DNA of 28,976 nucleotides from positions 1 to 28,976 of the IMG/VR virus record IMGVR_UViG_3300032087_003063; one strand, 5' to 3'. A program made the position numbers and the translations under genes. The notes beneath the pieces were generated by a model, which was given only the letters and a program-made list of their open reading frames with translations, was not told where the DNA came from and did no database searches. Origin of the DNA: a virus. This document shows, piece by piece, positions 19,753 to 28,500 of the stretch (position 1 is the first letter of the stretch; every line of letters starts with the position of its first letter).

Positions 19753-20980
19753 GTCCACTGCGCGCTACCGCGTAGTATGCATGGGCCGTAGATCTGGCAA
19801 AAGCTGGATGGCTGCACATGAGATATTACCGTGGCTGCTTACGCCAAATACACGCGGCTGGATCGTAGCTCCTAATTACAATCTTGGGCAAAAAGTTGCC
19901 AGAGAGGTAAAACGAGTTATTATGACGCAGCTCAAGCTTCCTATTGAATCCAAAAAAGAAATATCTGGCGATCTGTACTTTATGCGTCTAGCTGGACTGA
20001 ACTCTGAGCTATCAGTAAAATCGGCCGATGCGCCAGATTCTCTGATAGGAGAGGGAATTGATTATTTAGTAATGGATGAAGCTGCGCTAATTCCAAAAAA
20101 CACATATGAGATGTATCTTAGGCCAACATTAGCAGATAGGCAAGGCTGGGCGCTATTTACCAGTACTCCAAGAGGATTTAATCACTTTGAGCGCATGTTT
20201 CGCTTTGGTAAAGATCCCAAACACCCAGAATGGGAGAGCTGGCAAGTCTCATCTACGGACTCTCCGTACTTCAAAGATGACATAGAAGAATTAAAAAGGA
20301 CCTTAACCCATGAAACGGTATTACAAGAAATTTTCGCTGAATTTACAAGCTTTGCGGGCAAAGTATACCCCTTTGACCGTACGACTCAGATACAAAAGAA
20401 CCTTAAATACAACCCCGCTCTACCAACCTACTGCGGAATCGATTTCGGTTACCGCCACAGTTTTTGTGTGGTCCTGCAAGTAGACACCAGCACAGCTGGA
20501 CTACCAACCGTATACCAAATAGACGAAATATCGATGAAAAATGTCAAAACAGAAGACTTCGGTAAGATGATCAGCCAGCTGCCATACCATATTACAGCAT
20601 ACTACGGCGATCCAGCTGGCATTGGTACTAACCTGCAGACAGGTATGAGTGATTTTTCTGTATTTTTCAAGCAATACGGTATTCGTATTCATAGCCGCAG
20701 AGATAAGCTATCCAGAGATATACCTAACAGTGTTTCTCATGTGCGCCGCTGGTTTGAAGACGCAAACGGTGACCCACATTTCTTTGTAGCAGCTCGCTGC
20801 AAGGAATCTATACAATCCTATGAAAATTATAGATATCCCACGCATAAAGAGGACCAAGCATTGAAAGAAGTGCCGCTAAAAGACGGCAGGTTCGACCATT
20901 GCGCGGATGCGTTAAGATTTTTCTTTGTCAACTATTCTCCTATTAAGAGTAACAAAGCCGGAACAATCGATTGGTTATAA
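19655..20980 (+). CDS. terL: Terminase large subunit
   Basis: A 441-residue packaging motor. The ATPase domain has Walker A GRRSGKS (44-50), Walker B YLVMDEAA (Asp141, catalytic Glu142) and coupling motif TSTPRG (169-174). The nuclease domain has GIDFGYRH (Asp263), YYGDPAG (Asp319) and FDHCADALRFF with the third acidic residue. All key residues are present. The start is TTG at 19655 within terS; a second TTG at 19712 just before GYNPTPQQ is an alternative and would shorten the overlap to 41 bases. It ends in an overlap with the portal gene. Confidence 0.95.
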   Translation: MKAIRLIKQILNRKKLWKLLGYNPTPQQLEVHESTARYRVVCMGRRSGKSWMAAHEILPWLLTPNTRGWIVAPNYNLGQKVAREVKRVIMTQLKLPIESKKEISGDLYFMRLAGLNSELSVKSADAPDSLIGEGIDYLVMDEAALIPKNTYEMYLRPTLADRQGWALFTSTPRGFNHFERMFRFGKDPKHPEWESWQVSSTDSPYFKDDIEELKRTLTHETVLQEIFAEFTSFAGKVYPFDRTTQIQKNLKYNPALPTYCGIDFGYRHSFCVVLQVDTSTAGLPTVYQIDEISMKNVKTEDFGKMISQLPYHITAYYGDPAGIGTNLQTGMSDFSVFFKQYGIRIHSRRDKLSRDIPNSVSHVRRWFEDANGDPHFFVAARCKESIQSYENYRYPTHKEDQALKEVPLKDGRFDHCADALRFFFVNYSPIKSNKAGTIDWL

Positions 20981-22320
20981 TTCAAGATTTATCAACATCA
21001 GCAATTCAAGCTGCGCTGAAAAAGCAGCTGCGTTTTATTGAGACTCAACGCGCTCGTGAAAGAGAGTACATGCTTGATTTCTATGAGGGGATCAACATGG
21101 ACCGCTATGTAGAAAAATACTTTGGCGCAGAAACATTACGCCAAGTACCAATGCTACATCAGAACCTTACGAAGCGTGTATGTTCACTTCGAGGCATGAC
21201 ATTTAAAAAAGCGCCTAAAGTGGATGTAAATGAGCAATATTTTAACTTTATTGACAAAAATAGTCTACAAGCGCAGCGCAGATTATGCGAAAGACTTACA
21301 TTTTTGTTAGGATCTATGGCATTTCGCTCTATTTGGAACGAACAAACGCAAAAAGTAGAACATGAATGTTTACCATTCTTTGAGCCGCTATTTTTAGCTG
21401 GAGATCGCAGAGATAGACCTGTAGGGGTATCATTTCCAATAGAATATCAAGGGAATGCAAGGTTAGAGCGACCAATGCATGCTGTATGGACCGAAGATAG
21501 GCCCGGAGTACCCGGTCAACATTACTTAATTGATCAAGATGGGCATAAACAAAGCGTAAATGAGCAGGATCGCAATCCATACGGTATTTTACCAATAACA
21601 TTTAGTCATCGCTACCCGCCAATTCGGGATTTCTGGGCTGGATCTGGAGCTATGGATGTAGTAGCTGTAGATCTGGCCACGAATGTGGCACAGATGGAAT
21701 TATCATTAGCTATCCGCTTTGGATGTCTTGGAATTAAACATATTTCCGGTGTCGATGACTCATCTCGCATATCCATTGGTACAGACAAAATACTCTATAT
21801 GCCAGAGGGGGCAGAGTTTGGAGTATCTAGTCCAAGTGGTAGTTTAAGTGAGATCATTGAAAGTACTAGATTCTTGATAGAATCTACTTTAAATAATAAT
21901 CATATCAGAGCTAAGTATGCTCGTAATGATTCTGGCAATGCTCCAAGTGCCGCAAGCTTATCTATTATTGAAATGGAAAATATGGATGAGCGCAGCGCAC
22001 AAACTGAAGATACATGGCGTCCGTGGGAGCATCGTAGATATGAAATAGATCGTCAAATAATTAAAACTGAAACCAACACCGACCTAGGACCCGATTATTC
22101 TGTTGATTTCCTTGAGCCGAATTATGCATTAACGCCAGAGAGTGAAATAGCTCTATGGAGTTGGCGTTTTGATCGGGGACTTGCTACACCAGAAGACTGG
22201 TTTGATTATCACAATAGTGATGCATCACCAGCAGCCAAAGAGCGCTTTATGGAAGCGCAAAACACGCGACAAGAAGACCAACAACCAGCAAACCGCTTAC
22301 TCAATAGACTACAGAGTTAG
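20971..22320 (+). CDS. Portal protein
   Basis: A 449-residue protein directly after the terminase. It starts with TTG in a 10-base overlap; the next in-frame ATG is too far in. Helical N- and C-terminal parts flank a beta-rich wing. The segment NPYGILPITFSHRYPP and the long clip/stem stretch DVVAVDLATNVAQMELSL are typical of SPP1-type or siphoviral portals. Acidic and Gln-rich C-terminus. It forms the dodecameric ring for DNA entry and exit at the capsid vertex. Confidence 0.88.
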   Translation: MVIIQDLSTSAIQAALKKQLRFIETQRAREREYMLDFYEGINMDRYVEKYFGAETLRQVPMLHQNLTKRVCSLRGMTFKKAPKVDVNEQYFNFIDKNSLQAQRRLCERLTFLLGSMAFRSIWNEQTQKVEHECLPFFEPLFLAGDRRDRPVGVSFPIEYQGNARLERPMHAVWTEDRPGVPGQHYLIDQDGHKQSVNEQDRNPYGILPITFSHRYPPIRDFWAGSGAMDVVAVDLATNVAQMELSLAIRFGCLGIKHISGVDDSSRISIGTDKILYMPEGAEFGVSSPSGSLSEIIESTRFLIESTLNNNHIRAKYARNDSGNAPSAASLSIIEMENMDERSAQTEDTWRPWEHRRYEIDRQIIKTETNTDLGPDYSVDFLEPNYALTPESEIALWSWRFDRGLATPEDWFDYHNSDASPAAKERFMEAQNTRQEDQQPANRLLNRLQS

Positions 22321-22322
22321 TC

Positions 22323-23108
22323 ATGGCAGCAATCGAAGATGCAATAGCTGCATACCAAGCTTCGCTGGACCAAGTACAAGGGGAATTTGTTAATGATGTT
22401 AAGCAAATGGAAGAAGAGGGTCTATCTACAACTGAAATACTGGGTATTCTCGCTGCAATTGATGTTACGACCTACATTATTGAGGATCTGGGAGCTAATG
22501 CCGCTATCAACGCCTATATGGCTGCGACTGGCAACATACTGGACGATCTGCCGTTTTTTGGGTCTATCACAGAAGCACAACTCGTGGCTCTCGAAACTAC
22601 TCAGCGAAGTACGATCGTCCAATACACCGCTAACCTAGGGCAAACCATGCGCAATGAAATATTGTTAGGGACCAGTACAGGAATGTCTGGCGATGCGATC
22701 AAAGCAAGGATCGCGCGTAATGTTTCATTAAATCCCAGTAGGATTGATGCAGTTTTGGGGACTACATTAGCTAATTATCAGCAATCTGTGATCTTTGCAA
22801 TGGCTGAGTCGCTGCCAGAGGATACAAAGTATCACTATGTTGGTCCTCTGGATGAGAAAACACGCCCTTTATGCCGCGATATACTTGCAAGCAGTCCATT
22901 GACTAAGCAAGAGTATGAAAGTCGCTATCCGGGCGTTTTACAGGACAGGGGCGGGATCAATTGTAGACACTCCTTTCAGCCAGTGTCATCTAACAAGGCA
23001 ATAGTAGAGACGCGTAATAAGGCGCGACAAGAAATAAATAGTTTAAAACAAAGCGGTAAATACAAAAAACCGAAGACACTTAAGCAGTATTATGAGAGCA
23101 ATAAGTAG
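22323..23108 (+). CDS. MuF/SPP1 gp7-like head morphogenesis protein
   Basis: A 261-residue protein with a helical N-terminal domain and the C-terminal MuF signature: KYHYVGPLDEKTRPLCRDIL near residue 170, then GGINCRHSFQPV. The Cys/His residues in CRDIL and GGINCRH are the conserved MuF set. These minor head proteins bind the portal and are packaged in small numbers; some carry toxin domains at the C-terminus, but this one ends in a short basic tail without an extra domain. Confidence 0.85.
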   Translation: MAAIEDAIAAYQASLDQVQGEFVNDVKQMEEEGLSTTEILGILAAIDVTTYIIEDLGANAAINAYMAATGNILDDLPFFGSITEAQLVALETTQRSTIVQYTANLGQTMRNEILLGTSTGMSGDAIKARIARNVSLNPSRIDAVLGTTLANYQQSVIFAMAESLPEDTKYHYVGPLDEKTRPLCRDILASSPLTKQEYESRYPGVLQDRGGINCRHSFQPVSSNKAIVETRNKARQEINSLKQSGKYKKPKTLKQYYESNK

Positions 23109-23673
23109 TTATACAGGACCTAGACTCGCAAAAAGGTTCCGCGGATTAAATGTATTAGAGCAGCTCTTGAAGTTTACAAGATCTGATCTGCAAAAATACG
23201 GCCGCGAAATTGCAAAAGTGCATATCAAACAAGCGCAAAAAGGTATTGGCGCATCAAAGCAGGGCGGTAAAACATTCCCACCATATACTGCTGAGTACAG
23301 GCGCAGAAAAGGCGCAAATAAAACTGGATTAAAACAGAAAAGCACTAGGACCAGTCCACCAGATCTAACATTGACTGGGGACATGTTTAGTGCATTTGGA
23401 TTTTTAGATGCAAAAGTAGATGGCGAGCTATCACTGGACTACGGTATTGGTGGTGGCAAAGAAGCTGTAAAGATGAAAGCTCATGCAATGGGCCGCTTTG
23501 GTAGGCCATCAAAAAAGTCAAAGATTACCCGCAAACCATCTAAGAAAAGGATGGTAGCTAAGACTGGAGTGGTGGGACCCATGGTTGAAGACGCAATCGG
23601 TAAAATGTTTTTAGGGGTATTTTTGCAAAATTTACGAAGACTTACTGGAAGACCAATTATCATAAACATGTAA
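23092..23673 (+). CDS. Basic virion morphogenesis / head-tail joining-type protein
   Basis: A 193-residue, strongly basic protein overlapping the MuF gene by 17 bases. The segment FPPYTAEYRRRKGANKTG followed by SPPDLTLTGDMFSAFGF resembles phage virion morphogenesis and tail-completion proteins, in which this loop is conserved. A Lys/Arg-rich stretch (about 140-160) could contact DNA. Its place between MuF and scaffold is unusual for a tail completion protein, so the exact role is open. Confidence 0.6.
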   Translation: MRAISSYTGPRLAKRFRGLNVLEQLLKFTRSDLQKYGREIAKVHIKQAQKGIGASKQGGKTFPPYTAEYRRRKGANKTGLKQKSTRTSPPDLTLTGDMFSAFGFLDAKVDGELSLDYGIGGGKEAVKMKAHAMGRFGRPSKKSKITRKPSKKRMVAKTGVVGPMVEDAIGKMFLGVFLQNLRRLTGRPIIINM

Positions 23674-23695
23674 GGCACTCATACAAGAGGTTAAA

Positions 23696-24238
23696 ATGGA
23701 AAACGAAAAAGTCATACCAGACGCTAAACAGGAAAATACTCCAGCTGCCGAGGTTAAAGAGCAGTCCGTCCAGCCAGACGCTAAACCGGATCAGATTCCT
23801 TATTCACGCTTCAAGGAAGTTGTAGCGAGTAATAATGAATTAAAATCAAAGTTACAAGAGTTTGAAAGCGCAGCTGAACAACAGCGCGTTGCAGAGCTTG
23901 AGAAAAAAGGCGAGTATGAAACGCTCGTTAGTGAGTTAAATAAAAAGTATGAAGCTGCTAAGGTCAAAGCAGATCAGCTTGATAGCTACATTGCTCAAGA
24001 TCGCGAATCAATCTTAAATAACTATGATGCAGAAGAGCGTGATATTATAGAAGCATTACCATTGGATAAGCTGAAAAAGTATCATGCTAATAATATAGCA
24101 AAACAAAAAGTTGCGGTGGATACAAGTCGTGCTGGAGTAGGTCAAACTACGCCAAAATCGTTTCACGAAATGACGGATCAAGAAAGAAACGATCCAGACA
24201 CTTGGGCCGCATATTTAAAGAATATTAGGAGTAACTAA
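23696..24238 (+). CDS. Capsid scaffold protein
   Basis: A 180-residue acidic protein directly upstream of the major capsid gene. It has a disordered Pro/Glu-rich N-terminus and a coiled coil at about 45-105 (KSKLQEFESAAEQQRVAELE, then VSELNKKYEAAKVKADQLD). The C-terminus is short and charged (DPDTWAAYLKNIRSN). Order, size and composition fit the internal scaffold of HK97-fold capsids without a fused delta domain. No protease motif is seen. Ribosome binding site AGAGGT; TAATG coupling to the capsid gene. Confidence 0.82.
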   Translation: MENEKVIPDAKQENTPAAEVKEQSVQPDAKPDQIPYSRFKEVVASNNELKSKLQEFESAAEQQRVAELEKKGEYETLVSELNKKYEAAKVKADQLDSYIAQDRESILNNYDAEERDIIEALPLDKLKKYHANNIAKQKVAVDTSRAGVGQTTPKSFHEMTDQERNDPDTWAAYLKNIRSN

Positions 24239-25113
24239 TGGCTTATGGAGCTGGAACTGGCGCTGGTATCACTGGAAATACAGAATTTGATGTATTTATA
24301 CCAGAGATTTGGAGCAGCGCAGTAGAGGGTTTTCTTAGAAGAAAACTACAATTCAAAGACATGATTACTGATTATTCATCGTTTTTATCAAGCGGTGGAG
24401 ATCGTGTGCATGTACCAACACTATCTGAAGTTGGAGTTGGGACTAAACAACAAAATACTATAATAGAATATGACGCAACAACTGAGTCTGATGTCGTATT
24501 GGTAGTAGATCAACACAAGTACGCATCAAAAATGTTTGAGGATATTTCTCTCATTCAAAGCAGCGGAGAACTTGTTTCTCAGTATGCTAGCATTATGGGT
24601 TACGCACTTGCGAAGAAGATTGACTTAGATATTGCTGCTGCACTTGCAGATGGTAGTAATGGGTTAAATCTTTCTGCTGTTACTACTGGTGATGATGATA
24701 CGCTTACTAATGCAAATATAGAATCAATTTTAGCTACACTTGGTGAAGCTGATATTGATTACAGAGATGGTAATGTAAACATGGTTGTTAACCCAACGAT
24801 GTATGCTGATCTATTAAATAACGATAGGTTCATCAGAGCTGATGCGTTAGGTAGAGAGAATATCTCTTCTGGTCAGTTAGGTTCTATCTTTGGATTGAAT
24901 GTGTTCATGTCTAATGCACTTGGAACTGCTGGTACTGAAGTTGCTGGACTTGTTTTTGATAAGTCTGCTTGCGGTATAGCAATTCAAAAAGACATTGGTG
25001 TCGAGAACCAAAGAGATATTGATTACTTGGCTGATAAGGTCGTGTTTTCTTGTCTTTACGGTATCAAGATGATTCATCGCGGACGCGGTTTAAGGATCGT
25101 TAACGACAACTAG
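24238..25113 (+). CDS. Major capsid protein (HK97 fold)
   Basis: A 291-residue protein following the scaffold. IPEIWSSAVEGFLRRKLQF is a typical N-arm start. GDRVHVPTLSEV and KKIDLDIAAALADGSNG correspond to the E-loop region and spine helix. VNMVVNPTMYADLLN and the closing KVVFSCLYGIKMIHRGRGL fit the A and P domains. The length is that of a compact HK97 fold. The codon mix changes little from its neighbours. Confidence 0.88.
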   Translation: MAYGAGTGAGITGNTEFDVFIPEIWSSAVEGFLRRKLQFKDMITDYSSFLSSGGDRVHVPTLSEVGVGTKQQNTIIEYDATTESDVVLVVDQHKYASKMFEDISLIQSSGELVSQYASIMGYALAKKIDLDIAAALADGSNGLNLSAVTTGDDDTLTNANIESILATLGEADIDYRDGNVNMVVNPTMYADLLNNDRFIRADALGRENISSGQLGSIFGLNVFMSNALGTAGTEVAGLVFDKSACGIAIQKDIGVENQRDIDYLADKVVFSCLYGIKMIHRGRGLRIVNDN

Positions 25114-25124
25114 AGTTAATCAAA

Positions 25125-25153
25125 GCTATGGGGCGGCGGCTGCTGCCCCTAGC
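25125..25153 (+). promoter_or_regulatory. GC-rich hairpin downstream of the capsid gene
   Basis: GCTA (25125-25128), a bulged T, GGGGC (25130-25134) pairs with GCCCC (25145-25149) and TAGC (25150-25153); further GC pairs are possible in the loop. No T run follows. Such a structure after the most expressed gene may protect mRNA 3' ends or partly stop transcription. The 95-bp gap is otherwise empty up to an AAGGAG site. Confidence 0.55.
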
Positions 25154-25208
25154 ATAACTATGTGACCATGAGAATAACCAAGCTCGGTAAGTCACAAGGA
25201 GAAAAAAG

Positions 25209-25526
25209 ATGGCAAATATTCATAAATTTTCAGTCAACGAAGCAAGTAATGTTGGGTTAGGTCAATCTGGTAGTATGCTGATAGATACAGCAAGCGCAGC
25301 CAAAACGCCGCCAACAGGATTTAGTATCGTTGCGATCACATTTCTAGAGGACACTACATTTTCTGCTCTGGTTCAAACAGATGCTGCAAAGCACGCTGGG
25401 ACCTCAGCAGTAAGTTTTGGATATGCAGTTGACTCTAGTAATACTTTCCCGCAAGGAGTTACATTATTTGGTAACTACAGCTCTGTGACCTTAGCGTCCG
25501 GCAGCTGCATTTGTTATTTTGGGTAG
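25209..25526 (+). CDS. Small virion protein, possible capsid decoration protein
   Basis: A 105-residue protein with a strong AAGGAG site. All-beta: SIVAITFLEDTTFSALVQ, then FPQGVTLFGNYSSVTLASGS and a YFG end. Short proteins of this type (LED/T.F... FP.G....G...S..L.SG) occur after capsid genes in many phages of aquatic bacteria, from memory. A decoration or head-fibre role is inferred from position only. It ends 3 bases before the adhesin gene. Confidence 0.62.
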   Translation: MANIHKFSVNEASNVGLGQSGSMLIDTASAAKTPPTGFSIVAITFLEDTTFSALVQTDAAKHAGTSAVSFGYAVDSSNTFPQGVTLFGNYSSVTLASGSCICYFG

Positions 25527-25529
25527 TAC

Positions 25530-28500
25530 ATGCTCGGATTAGCAGCAAGTTTACAGCGGGGTGGTGCATCCCTTTTAACCTTTGTTAAGGACAACCTTAA
25601 ACTATACCTCGACTTCAAATCAAATAAGTCAGACACGCTAAAGTTCCCATCAGAAGGTTCAACAGAGTTTGATGGTAGTAGTAATTACATAGAAACTGCA
25701 GACAGTGCTGATTTTGATTTTGGTACAGGAAATTTTTCTATTTCATTTTGGTTTAATGTAGATGACATTGATTGGAATTGGGCAGTATCAAGAGTAAATA
25801 CTGCAAATAATGCTGATGTATATAGAGGTGGAACAAATAATGGTGGAAAATTAATTTTTAGAGACATTGCAGGAAGTTCTGATATTGTAGGAAGTACAAC
25901 AATTTCTGCTAATGTATGGAATCATTATACAGCAGTAAGAGATAATGGAACTTTAAAGTTATACTTAAATGGAGTTGAGGATGCAAGTGCTTCATCAAGT
26001 GGTAATTTTAATAGTGATAAAGGATTTAGAATTGGAAGATGGCAAGGTTCTGGGGATTATTGGGATGGGCAACTTACCAATGTTGCAGTATGGTCAAGAG
26101 CATTAGAACCAGAAGAAATCCAATCCATAATGAACAAATCCTATAGCCAACTAAAGGGTGTAGAAAAAACAAGTTTAGTTATGTGGCAGTCTCTTGATAG
26201 TGCAAGTAATGGAGTAGTACAACCTGCAACAGGAGAAGCATTAGGTAGTGAGTTATCTAATAAGGATTTTACAGGATGGACATTAGATGGTAGTTCAAAT
26301 TGGTCTGCATCTTCTGCTACATCACTTTCACATACTGCAAGTTCAGCAGGTTTTGCATCAAGTCCATTTTCTACAGTAAGTGGTAAAATATATAAAGTAT
26401 CTATCACTATAAATAGTGGTCAAACAGGCACATATAAATTGCAACTTGGTGCAAGTAGTTGGTTACTTGACCCTACAGATGGAAATGATACTTGGTCTGG
26501 AAGTCATATTTTTTATGTATCAAATGCAGGTAGTTCATCAAATGGATTTAAAATATATGCTTCAAGTAGTTTTGTTGGAACATTTACAGATGTATCAGTC
26601 AAAGAAGTCCAAATGGGCAACCACGCTACTACAAATTTCTTTGGAGATAATTTACAGACAGGAACTTGGAATAATTCTGATTTTGATGATGGTAGTGAGT
26701 TGATTACTAATGGGACTATGGAAGCTAATTCAAATTGGGGCAATGGAAGCACTGCTCCTGCATCACAAGGGCAAAGCAATGAACAAGCTCACTCTGGAAC
26801 TTATTCTTGGAAATTTACAACAGATGGAAGCACTTCTACTGGCGGTATAAAAAATACTACAGGATTTACTACAGTTACTGGAAGAGTATATAAATTAAAT
26901 TATTGGATTTATAATGTTGGGTCAAATAGCCACAATCTTACAATAATTGAAGGAGATGGCTCTGGGGCAATAAGTGGTTATAATAATGCTTGGATGAATA
27001 GTGGTCAAACAAATGGTCAATGGAATGAAATAACTATTTATTATGTTGAATCAAGTGGAGGTTCAAGTGGGTTTATTGAAATTGAAGCACCATCTGCTTC
27101 TGATACTTGGTACATTGATGATGTCTCTTTAAAAGAAGCTGGATTTTCAAATGCTTCAGCAAGTGGATTTAGGGCACAGAATAGTAATGCAAGTGTAGGT
27201 AACGATGATAATGCTTATGGAGATGAAATATCATTTGTAGCAGGTAAGACATATAAATTAAGTTTTACAAATACTGTTAATAGTGGTACAATGCCAAGTT
27301 TATTTGTTGGTGTTACTTCTGGAACAGAAGGTAGTGCTGATAATATTATGTCTTATGCTACGATTTCATCAACAGGTGATTATTCTTACAACTTTAACCC
27401 ATCATCAACAGTAACACGCAGACCATCATTTAGATTTACAGCTAATGGTACTTATGATTTTACAATAAGCAATTTTGAGGTTAAAGAAGTAGGAATATCC
27501 TCATCTGGATTTATGCCTGTTACAAATGAACCTATAATACCACAAATACCATTGATGAGATATAATCAAGTAATGTTATTTGATGGAACTGATGATATTG
27601 TAGATTGTGGTGATATACATGGTATAGATGGAACAACAAAATTAACAATAAATGCTTGGATGAAAAGGTCGCAATCAGATAGTGTAGTTACTGTTGGTAA
27701 AACTCAAAGTTCAAATTATCGAGTAAGTATTAATTTATTTAATGATGGCAATCTATATGCAAATCTTGCTATAGGAAGTAGTTACGCTTTTGGTTCAGTT
27801 AGTTTAATAGGCACAGATTGGAATTATATTTCTTATGTATTTGATGGCACACAATCTGGTAATTCTTCGAGATTAAAAGTATATATAAATGGTGTAGCTC
27901 AAACTTTATCTTTTTCTGGGGGCGATATACCATCTTCAATACCTCCAACGACTGCAACTTTTAAAATAGGTAAAGATAATGCAAATAATATTTTTTCCAA
28001 AGGATGCATAAAAGATGTATCAGTTTTTAATGAAGCATTTAGTGTATCTGAAGTCCAAGAAATATTTAACGATGGTGTGGCATACGATGCTACTACACAT
28101 AGTAAAGCTGATGACCATTTATTAGGTTATTGGAGAAACGATGGTGTAACTACATGGACTGATAGAAGTGATATACAAGCGATAGCATTTAATGGATTTG
28201 ATAATTATATAAATACAACTGGAGGAACTACTTTATTAAACAATGGAGCATCTGGTAGTATATCAGTATGGGTATACGCAATAGCGTTAGACCAAACTCT
28301 TCATTCAAGTAATTTTCAATGGAGATACCCTACAATAATTACAAAAGGCAATGTTCATATGAGTTTAATTGTAACAAGGGATGGTGCTGTATTAGGTTTT
28401 TATTTTAATAGTTCATCATCTAATGTTGAAAATATAATAACAGCAAATAGTATAATAACTACAGGAAATTGGCATCATATTGTTTGGACTTGGAACGCAT

